From: an uncultured Collinsella sp.
GTDB taxonomy: Bacteria > Actinomycetota > Coriobacteriia > Coriobacteriales > Coriobacteriaceae
DNA length: 10,662 bases
Assembly (NCBI GenBank): GCA_902491135.1
Contig: CABUGR010000017.1
Span: 1 to 10,662 of the forward strand
Direction of reading: 5' to 3'
Part shown: positions 1-8,000 of the stretch, one piece after another
Numbering within the stretch: position 1 is the stretch's first letter
How the letters are laid out: each line of letters begins with the position of its first letter
Position numbers and translations under genes: made by a program
The notes under the pieces: generated by a model
Database searches by the model: none
What the model was told of the DNA's origin: nothing
The model's input: only the letters and a program-made list of their open reading frames with translations

Positions 1-831
1 GCGGACCTTCGTGCCGATGCGCTCACCGCCCGAACGCTCCTGCTGACCGCCATCCTTTCGGTTGCCGCCACCTTGCTGTCGCTACGTACCGCCCAGTTGG
101 AGCGCGAGCAAGAGCGCATGCGCCGCACGCGCGATGAACTGCAAGAACGAGCCCTCGCGCTCGAAGCGCGCAACCGCGATCTTGCCGACCGCCAGGACTA
201 CGAAGTCGAGCTCGCGACGCTCGCCGAGCGCGCCCGTATCGCGCGCGAGATCCACGATAACGTCGGCCACCAGCTCACGCGCGCCTCACTGCAGGCCGAA
301 GCCCTTCGCGTGGTCCACGCCGACGAGCCCAGGGTTGCCGCCGATTTCGCCGACGTTAAACGCACGGTTGACGAGGCGCTTCAGCTTGTGCGCACCAGCG
401 TCCACGCGCTCAACGACAACGCCGTCGACCTTTCCGTGCAGCTCGAACGCATTGTCGAAGGCGCGCGCTCGGACGGCGGCCCGCAGATTGAGCTTGAAGT
501 TATGACCGAACATGCGCCCGCAAACGTCGCGAACTGCTTTGCGGCGGTCCTGCGAGAGGCGCTCTCCAACACCATGCGCCACGCTTGCGCCCAGACCGTC
601 ACTGTACGATGCATGGAGCATCCGTCGTTTTACCAGCTCATCGTTACCGATGATGGCGCGGGCGCGACCCCGGCGAGCAGCAGCAACGTCGCGGAGGGCA
701 TGGGGCTCGCCTCCATGCGCGAGCGCATCGAGGCGCTTGGCGGCACCTTCACCGCCGGCCCGCGTGTCGGCGCCGGCGGCTGGCGCGTGTTTGCCGCCGT
801 TCCCAAACAGCAAGGAGATGAGGACCGATGA
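1..831 (+). CDS. Sensor histidine kinase, NarL/HPK7 family (5'-truncated by window edge)
   Basis: The frame is open from the first base, so the true start lies outside the window; 276 residues are visible. Codons about 12-28 form a hydrophobic, probably membrane-spanning segment (TLLLTAILSVAATLL). A charged coiled-coil linker rich in E and R follows (LEREQERMRRTRDELQ). The HisKA_3 dimerisation helix has the motif REIHDNVGHQL, with the predicted phospho-acceptor His at visible codon 85. The HATPase_c domain shows the N-box (EALSNTMRHA, near codon 186), the G1 box (DDGAGA, near codon 217) and the G2-type stretch GMGLASMRERIEALGG. By family knowledge it autophosphorylates on His and passes phosphate to its partner regulator. 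The stop overlaps the regulator's start, so the two are translationally coupled. The input domain is not visible, so the stimulus is unknown. Family assignment is firm. Confidence 0.93.
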   Translation, partial: ADLRADALTARTLLLTAILSVAATLLSLRTAQLEREQERMRRTRDELQERALALEARNRDLADRQDYEVELATLAERARIAREIHDNVGHQLTRASLQAEALRVVHADEPRVAADFADVKRTVDEALQLVRTSVHALNDNAVDLSVQLERIVEGARSDGGPQIELEVMTEHAPANVANCFAAVLREALSNTMRHACAQTVTVRCMEHPSFYQLIVTDDGAGATPASSSNVAEGMGLASMRERIEALGGTFTAGPRVGAGGWRVFAAVPKQQGDEDR

Positions 832-1457
832 GGCTCATCGTTGTCGATGACGACCGCCTGGTGGTCGATTCACTCAAGATTATCCTGGGCGCCCAGCCGC
901 AGATCGAGGTGGTGGGTACCGGCGCCAATGGCGACGACGCGGTCGCGCTCTACGCCGAACACGCACCCGATATCGCACTGCTCGACATCCAGATGCCGGG
1001 GCGTGACGGACTTTCGGCAGCACGCGAAATCCTTGAGCGCAACCCTGCAGCACGCGTGGTGTTTCTGACAACATTCTCGGATGACGAGTACATTGTGTCG
1101 GCGCTCAAACTGGGCGCCCGCGGCTACCTGATCAAAACCGATGTCGCCGCCATCCCGCCAGCGTTGGTGCAGGTCATGGACGGCAAACGTGTGCTCGAGG
1201 GAAAGGCGATCGAAGATGTTGACTTTGACGGGATGGGCAACAAGGCGGGCACGCCTCGCCGTCCCGCCGCCTTCGCCAGCCTAACCGACCGCGAATTCGA
1301 AGTCGCTGAGCTCATCGCCCGCGGCCTCGACAACAAGGAGATTGCCGCCACCGCCTATATGGGCGAAGGCACCGTGCGCAACCACATCAGCTCAATCCTT
1401 GCCAAAATGGGCCTGCGCAACCGCACGCAGATCGCCATCGCCTACCTGCGAGGGTAG
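828..1457 (+). CDS. Response regulator, NarL/FixJ family (REC + LuxR-type HTH)
   Basis: This complete 209-residue protein has the usual length of the family. The receiver domain (about 1-120) shows the acidic triad D7-D9, the predicted phosphorylation site D53 in LLDIQMPG, the switch threonines T81/T82 and the conserved lysine K103 in YLIKTD. A linker (about 120-150) leads to a LuxR-type HTH domain (about 151-209) with LTDREFEVAELIARGLDNKE and a recognition helix in the GEGTVRNHISSILAKMG region. The ATG lies inside the kinase stop (ATGA overlap). An AAGGAG Shine-Dalgarno sequence at 812-817 sits inside the kinase gene and supports this start. It should act as a DNA-binding transcription factor controlled by the upstream kinase. 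Its targets cannot be told from the sequence, and nothing shows that it controls the convergent adhesin gene. Confidence 0.95.
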   Translation: MRLIVVDDDRLVVDSLKIILGAQPQIEVVGTGANGDDAVALYAEHAPDIALLDIQMPGRDGLSAAREILERNPAARVVFLTTFSDDEYIVSALKLGARGYLIKTDVAAIPPALVQVMDGKRVLEGKAIEDVDFDGMGNKAGTPRRPAAFASLTDREFEVAELIARGLDNKEIAATAYMGEGTVRNHISSILAKMGLRNRTQIAIAYLRG

Positions 1458-1477
1458 TTGCCCAAAGACCGAGCCCC

Positions 1478-1531
1478 CCGGCATAGCAAAATGGCTGCTA
1501 CCGATTTAATGCCATTTCAAAACTATGCCGG
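1478..1531 (+). terminator. Stem-loop after the response regulator, possible weak terminator
   Basis: CCGGCATAG with AAATGGC, starting 20 bases after the regulator stop, pairs with GCCATTT and CTATGCCGG about 15 bases further on. The stem is interrupted by a small internal loop. No strong T-run follows, so this is not a classic intrinsic terminator. Its 3' arm is also the left arm of the long palindrome at 1518-1671, so the two structures are mutually exclusive foldings of the same transcript. Confidence 0.4.
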
Positions 1532-1671
1532 TTTACGGGGCTAAACCCAGGAACCCCGTCCATACTTGCGTTTTTCGAAAAATGACGGCTCGTCTACCTG
1601 CGGTTTTATTCTTGCAACTAACGGCATGGTTGGGGGTTCGCGATTCAGCCTCGTAAACCGACATAGTTTTG
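1518..1671. repeat. Long palindromic intergenic element, type A, left copy (154 bp)
   Basis: The ends are inverted repeats: CAAAACTATGCCGGTTTACG at 1518-1537 matches the reverse complement of 1652-1671 at 19 of 20 bases. The core carries TCTACCTGCGGTTTT and then a GCATGGTTGGGGG-like motif, both also present in the three other long palindromes of this window. A second copy of exactly the same length lies at 9871-10024. Sequence upstream (ATGGCTGCTACCGAT... GCCATTT) is also shared with that copy. No open frame with protein features lies inside. It may be a MITE or REP/BIME-like element, or a structured RNA or terminator; the sequence alone does not decide. Confidence 0.8.
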
Positions 1672-1713
1672 GAACAGTGGGGTCACATACCGACGCCCCG
1701 CAAGCCGTACAGA

Positions 1714-1750
1714 GCCAAAAATGATCCGTTTTCCTCCGCCCGCGGAGATC
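1714..1750. repeat. Short GATCC-type palindrome between long elements, copy 1
   Basis: GCCAAAAATGATCCGTTTTC leads into the perfect hairpin CTCCGC-CC-GCGGAG followed by ATC. The same unit occurs at 9804-9843, and a degenerate form at about 9563-9602. In each case it lies between or beside the long palindromes in the same orientation, which suggests that it belongs to a composite repeat unit. Confidence 0.65.
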
Positions 1751-1764
1751 GGCTGACGGCGCCC

Positions 1765-1923
1765 GCCACGAAATCGGCCCATCTACTACGTTTGACTCGA
1801 TACACCTGACCATAACCGCGTTTCATAAAAACCGCAGGCGTTCTACCTGCGGTTTTGTTTTTGTGTTTTTCAGCATGGTCGGGAACAGGCAGTCAAACGT
1901 AGTAAATGGGCCGGTTTCGTGGC
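1765..1923. repeat. Long palindromic intergenic element, type B, left copy (159 bp)
   Basis: The terminal inverted arms are 33 bases long (1765-1797 and 1891-1923) and match at 31 of 33 positions. They contain CCCATCTACTACGTTTGACT and its complement. The centre holds a strong hairpin at 1827-1856. The sequence ACCATAACCGCGTTTCAT between left arm and hairpin is shared with the type B copy at 9616-9775. The whole element can fold into one long cruciform or RNA hairpin. Confidence 0.85.
1827..1866 (+). terminator. Terminator-like hairpin in the centre of type B element (left)
   Basis: AAAACCGCAGG and CCTGCGGTTTT form an 11-bp perfect stem with a seven-base loop, followed on the + strand by TTTTGTTTTTG. 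The A-run before the stem gives a shorter U-tract on the other strand, so it could stop transcription from both sides. It lies between convergent genes, where a bidirectional terminator fits. Confidence 0.6.
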
Positions 1924-1940
1924 GAACCCTTCTCGTCTAC

Positions 1941-1985
1941 GCACAAAAGCGCCGCCACGGAGAAGGGAGATGTCTCCGTGGCGGC
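1941..1985 (-). terminator. Intrinsic terminator of the adhesin gene
   Basis: Arms at 1951-1963 and 1973-1985 (GCCGCCACGGAGA and its exact complement) form a perfect 13-bp GC-rich stem with a nine-base loop. On the minus strand the stem is followed by GCTTTTGTG, a short U-tract. It lies about 80 bases beyond the adhesin stop codon and is oriented correctly for that gene. Confidence 0.7.
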
Positions 1986-2028
1986 TGAGGGTGGGGGTGG
2001 GGGCTGCGTTCTGGCTCCCCGCCGGCCG

Positions 2029-2050
2029 CCCGGGGCCTTTTGGCCCCGGG
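2029..2050. other. Perfect GC hairpin just after the adhesin stop
   Basis: CCCGGGGCC-TTTT-GGCCCCGGG is a perfect 9-bp stem with a four-base loop, starting 14 bases after the adhesin stop codon. It has no U-tract on the minus strand. It may help termination together with the 1941-1985 hairpin or protect the 3' end of the mRNA. Confidence 0.6.
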
Positions 2051-2064
2051 CACTGCGTGCGTGC

Positions 2065-5000
2065 CTAACGCTTACGGATACCCCAGACCAAGGCTCCAAC
2101 GCCGGCCGTGGCAATAACGAATGCCATGAGCAGTGCGGCGGCCTGCTGGTCACCCGTAGTGGGCAGGAAACCCTTGACCGTCTTGACGATGTTCGTCACC
2201 GTCTTGGGCGTGCCGGGGCCGGGCGTAGGCGCAGGAGCCTCGGGCTTCTTGTACGTGTTGTTGAACACGATACCCTCGACGCTCTTGTCGCCCTTGGTAA
2301 AGGCGATGTTCGCCTTGAGGTTGCCCTCGCCGTCATCGACCACGTTGACGGTCGCGGTAAAGACGGACTTGTCGTAGGTCATACCGGCCTCGTCGCCCCT
2401 GACCTCGCTGATGGTGTAGACGTACGTACCGGGCTCGTCGTACTCGAACTTGTCGAAGTTGATCTTGCCGTCGGCGCCGTTGGTGACGGTGGACTCGACG
2501 TCCTCGCCAACGAGCTTAAAGCTAAACTCGTTCTTCTTGAGCTCGCGTCCCTCGAGCACCTTGACCGCGCCGATGGAGACTTGCGTAGGCATGGCGTGAT
2601 ACTTGTTGGTAAAGCCAGCCGACTCGGTAGTTCCCTCGAGCTTGTGCGACGCGGTCAGCGTGCCGTCGCCGTTGTCGGATACGGTGGTCACGACGGTGTA
2701 GGTCGTACCGTCATAGGCGACGCCCTTGTACAGGCCGAGCGCGTTGGGGCAAGCCTCGCGCAGCGTGTACGTGTGCGTACCGGGCGCCTCGTAGCGGATC
2801 GGGCTCAGCGTAACGTTACCGTTGGCGTCGTTGGTGCCGCTGGCGACAACCACGCCGTCCTCGAGCAGCTCAAACGTGAACTCGCCAGCTGCAAGGTCGC
2901 GTCCGGTCAGACGCTTAACCGTCTTGACCTGATCGGTCACGGAAGAGTCGGTGGGCGCCACGCCGTACGTGTTGGTGAACGTGAAGTCCGCACCGTCGTC
3001 GCCGTTGCGCACGACACTCAGATGTCCGGCACCGTCGTCAGTCACGGTGTAGGAAACTTTGCGCGTGGCGTTGGTGTCGTTGGTCACGCCAGGGGCGCTA
3101 CCGGACTCGGTCACCGTGTAGGTAAAGGTGTGCGAGCGCGGGCCGGTGGGGGCTGCAGGCTTGGACTCGTCGTTGGACTCATCGGTCTCGGCAGCGTCGG
3201 CGTCGACCTCGACCTCATCGGTGTTGGCTTCGGCGTCGCTTAATGCGTCGTCAGAAGCATCGGTCGTCACGCCCAAGGCGCGGTTGAGGTCCTCAAGCGT
3301 AAAGTGGATCTTGCCAAAGTCCACGTTGCCGGCCGCGTCGTTGGTTGCGGTCGCGCGCTCGGGCATCGGGGCGCCCGCCTCATCGGCAGTCACGGTAAAG
3401 GTGAACTTGCCCGCAATGTCTGCCGGGGTCAGGCCCTCGGCAGCCTGGAGCTTCTTGGTGCCGGCGAGCGCGGCGTCAACGGCATCGGCGCCGTAGACGT
3501 TCTCGAACACAGGCTCGACGCCACCGTAGTCAGGCTTTGCCGTCAGGGTACCGTCGCCGTTGTCGACGACGATGACCTTAAAGCTAAAGCTCGACTTCGC
3601 GGCGGTAATACCCTTTGCTGCAAGCGGGGACGTGTACTCAAACGCCGTGTAGTTGATGGTCCACGCAAGCTTGGCATCCGTGTCGGTGCGGATGGCGCGG
3701 CGGGCGTTTACCAGGTCGGCAAGCATCTCGGTCGTGTAATGCAGCTCGCCAAAGCTCACCTGGCCGTTAACGTTGGTAACGCACGTGCCGCCGATGGCTT
3801 CCGTCTCGCCCGCATAGGCGATACCAAAGTAGAACTCGCCGTCGGCCAGCGGACGGCCGGTCAGGGTCTTGGTGGCAACGACCTGAGCAACGGCACCACC
3901 AGGTGCATCGGTCGTGGCGCTATAGCTGTTGACGAACGGGACCACGGCGCTCTCGACCGCAGCGGCACCAGTCTCGTACTCGGTTACCAGCGTTCCCTTG
4001 TCGGGGTTGCCAGTAACGGTCGTGGTGGCAGTGAGCGTACCGGCACCATCGTCGGCGATAGCGATCGTCACGGTGCGCTCGGCGCTATCGTAGGTGTAGC
4101 CGGGCTTGCCGTCGTTCTTCTCGGCCACGGTGTATTTGAAGGTCTTGCCGGCGTCAGCCTGCGTAAACTTGACCTCATGGCCCGCCAGAATGTCAATCAG
4201 ACCGACCGTTGCCTCTGCCGTCGCAGGAGACTTGAAAGTGTTGGCCCCGGGCAGCAGACCAAGCGCGTTGGCTGAAGCCTCGTCGGCGGGCGTCACGGTA
4301 AAGCTAAACTGGCCCTCGGTCATGGGACGTCCGGAGAGGGTCTTGCTGAGCTTAAGGCCGCCGGCCGCGGCGTAATCGAGCTCAGTGCGGTACGTGTTGG
4401 TGAAGCGGCCGCTTTCCTTCTTGGTGACGTTGGCGGTCAGGACGCCCTCGCCGTTCTCGGTCACGGCCACTTCGGCGGTCGCGACATGTCCGTCATACGT
4501 CATGCCCGCCGCGTTGCCCGCGTTCTCGCGGATCTCATATTTGTAGGTTCCGGCAGCCGTGTAGCGAATCTTGCCGAAGTTGATGGCGGCGATGCCGTCC
4601 TTCGCGTCCTTCTTGCTCACGGTTACGGTTGCGGAGTCGGGCAGCGGGGTGCCCTCGGGGGCGGTGATGGTAAAGCTGAACTCGTCCGCATCCGTCCAGT
4701 CGCGGCCGTCAATGGCCTTGCTCAGATCAAAGTCGAGCTCTGCATCGAGCGGGATCACGCTGTAGGTATTCTTGAACTCGGCGAGTTCGTCGCCCTTCAG
4801 GACATGCTTCGCCTCGAGCGTGCCGTCGCCGTTGTCGGTGATGGTGGTCTCGATGGTGTATTCGGCGGTGCTGTAGGTGATGCCCTTGCTGGTGGTTCCG
4901 CCGTTGACCTCGCGCAGCGTGTAGGTGTGCTTGCCGGGTTTGTCGTACTTGACGGCGCCCATCGTGATCTTGCCGTCGGCAGCGTTGGTGCCGGTGGCGA

Positions 5001-8000
5001 CGACATCGTTACCCTCGACGAGCTCGAAGGAGAACTCGCCGGCAGCAAGCTCGCGGCCGTCCAGAACCTTGGTCGCGGTGATCTGGTCGGTGACGCTGAA
5101 CTCACCAGGATTCGGCTTATAGCTGTTGCTGAACTTCGCCTCGTCGTCGCCCTTCAGGACATGCTTCGCCTCGAGCGTGCCGTCGCCCTTGTCGGTGATG
5201 GTCGTCTCGATGGTGTAGGTCTTGCCATCGTAGGTGATGCCGTTGCCGGCGTCGCCCGGGACCTCGCGCAGCGTGTAGGTGTGCTTGCCGGGCTCGTTGT
5301 AGGTGATCTCGCTCATCGTAATCTTGCCGTCGGCAGCGTTGGTGCCCCTAGCGACAACCTCGTTGCCCTCGACGAGCTCGAAGGAAAACTCGCCCTCAGT
5401 CATGTCGCGCCCGGTCAGGTACTTGGTCGCCTTGATCTTGTCGGTAACGCTGGAATCCTTGGGCGTCACGTTATAGGCGTTCTCAAAGGTCGCCTTCTCG
5501 TCGTTTTGCAGCTTATGCTCCACGCTGAGGGTGCCGTCGCCGTTGTCCTTGACGATGGTCACAATAGTGTACTCAGCGGTGCTGTAAGTAATGCCGTTTT
5601 CGGTGGTGCCGGCCTTGGTCTCGCGCAGCGTGTAGGTGTGCTCGCCAGTCTCAGTGTAGGTGACGGGATCCATCACGATCTTGCCGTCGGCATTGTTGGT
5701 GCCGGTGGCGACCACGCTATTGCCCTCGACGAGCTCGAAACGGAACTCGCCAGCCTTGAGGTCGCGCCCGGTCAGTGACTTGGTCGCCTTGATCAGGTCG
5801 GTGACGCTGGAGTCCTTGGAGCCAGGCCTGTAGGAGTTGGTGAACTTCGCCTCGTCGGCGCCCTTCAGCTTGTGCTCTACGCCGAGCGTGCCGTCGCCGC
5901 TGTCCTTGACGACGGTCTCGACGGTGTAGGTCTTGCCGTCGTAAGTGATCCCGTTGCTGGCGTCGCCCGGGACCTCGCGCAGCGTGTAGGTGTGCGTTCC
6001 GGCCTTGGTGTACTCGATGGCGCTCATCGTGATCTTGCCGTCAGCGGCATTCTTGCCGGTGGCGACGATCTCGGCGCCCTCGCCCTCGCCCTCGACGAGC
6101 TCGAAGGAGAACTCGCCGTCCTTGAGGTCGCGGCCGTCCAGAACCTTGGTCGCGGTGATCTGGTCGGTGACGCTGGAGCTAGACGGCGTCACGTTGTAGG
6201 AATTCTTGAACTCGGCGGTCTCGGCGGGCTCGGCGCCCTGCAGCTTGTGCGTAGCACTGAGCGTACCGTCACCGTTGTCGGTGATGGTGGTCACGATGGT
6301 ATAGGTCTTGCCGTCGTAGGAGATGCCGTTGCTGGCGGTTCCGCCGTTGACCTCGCGCAGCGTGTAGGTGTGCTCGCCTGCCGCGGTGTACTCGACGGCA
6401 CTCATCGCAATCTTGCCGCGAGCGTCGTTGGTGCCGGTGGCGACAACATCGTCGCCCTCGACGAGCTCGAAGTTGAACTCGCCGTCCTTGAGGTCGCGGC
6501 CAGCCAGGACCTTGGTCGCGGTGATCTTATCGGTGACGCTGAAGCGCTTGGGAGTCAGATTGTAAGCGTTCTTGAACTCGATGCTCTTAACGTCCTCGGC
6601 ACCCTTCAGCTTATGCGTAGCCACCAGCTGGCCCTTACCGTTATCGCTGATGGTCGTCACGATGGTGTAGACGTTTTCGTCGTAGGTGATGCCACCAGCG
6701 TTGCCCTTGACCTCGCGCAACGTGTAGGTGTGCTGACCGATCTCGGTGTACTCGATGGGGCTGAACGCAACGTTGCCGTTAGCGTCATTCTTTACAGTCT
6801 CGATAAGCTCCGAGCCCTCGCCCTTAACCTCGCGCAGCTCAAAGCTGAACTCGCCGGCTGTAAGGTCGCGCCCGGTCAGGACCTTGGTTACGTCAATCTT
6901 GTCGGTAACGCTGGACTCAACAGGATTCGTAGTGTAGGTATTCTCGAACTTGGCCTTGCCCGAGGTCACCTCCACCTCAGCGCTGAGCACGCCCTTCTTG
7001 TCGGGCGTCACCGTCACGGTAATCTCCGCAACGTTCCCGCTGTAGGCGATGCCATCGACCGTGGTCCCGGCGTTCTTTTCGCTGACTTTGTAGACATACG
7101 TACCGGGTTCGGTGTATTCGATCGTGCCGAAGTTAATGGCAGCCTTGCCCTTGTCCAGGTCAGCATTGGTCACGGACACAGCCACGGGCGCAGTCGCGGA
7201 CTCGGGCATCGGGGCGTTGCCCTCGGACGTCAGCCTAAACTCAAACTTGTCCTCATCCGTCCAGTCGCGGCCCACGAGCACCTTGGTCAGGCCAAAGTCT
7301 GCCTTGGTATCCACCGTCGCCGGCGTCATGTTGTACGCAAAGCTAATCTTGCCGTTGTTACCCAGGTGAACGTCAACCTCCGTGGCGTTGTTGTTCCACT
7401 TGGGGTTGAGCACGTCGGTCACGGTGCCGGTGAGGTTACCGCCCACGCTCTCCTTGGTGGTGTGGAGCTCATCAATAAAGGCCAGACGTGCGGTTCCCTT
7501 GCTAAACGACAGGTTTCCACTCGCGTCGCGCACGACGGCGCCCTCAAAGTTCGCAGCGTCTTCACCGGCAAACTCAATAACAGCAGTACGGGATTCGGCC
7601 TTTCCGTCTGCGCCCAGCGCCTCAAACTCATCCTTGTAGTAATACTTGCTGCCGACAGGCAGCGAACCCGTTGCAGGCGTCGTGCAGTTCTTATCCGTGT
7701 AAATGGGGGTCTGCTTCTGGAAATAGTAATAGCGGTTGGTGTCGGCAGGCTCAAAGTTCGCGATCGTATCGCCCAGCGCGCCAGCGTTCCACTTGTTCGC
7801 GTAGAAGTTAACGGTCTTGGAACCGTTCTCCGCGGTGGTCGTATTGCTCTTGATGTAGTCCTCGAGCCCCTTTACGTTCTTGGGCGTAAAGAGGTTATCG
7901 AGCGCTTCTTTCTTAACGCTCGAGGTGTAGTTCACCTGGATGGGCTCAGTATTGTCGACCGTAAGAACACCATCGGTGATCTTAAAGTGGCGCAGCGGAA

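Noticed and set aside
828..1457. The response regulator as the dedicated controller of the adhesin
   Set aside because: The genes are only convergent neighbours. No sequence evidence links the regulator to the TGAGACA motifs.
1518..1923. CRISPR array
   Set aside because: The repeats are long single palindromes of about 155 bp in two types with only two copies per side. There are no regular short repeats with unique spacers and no cas genes.
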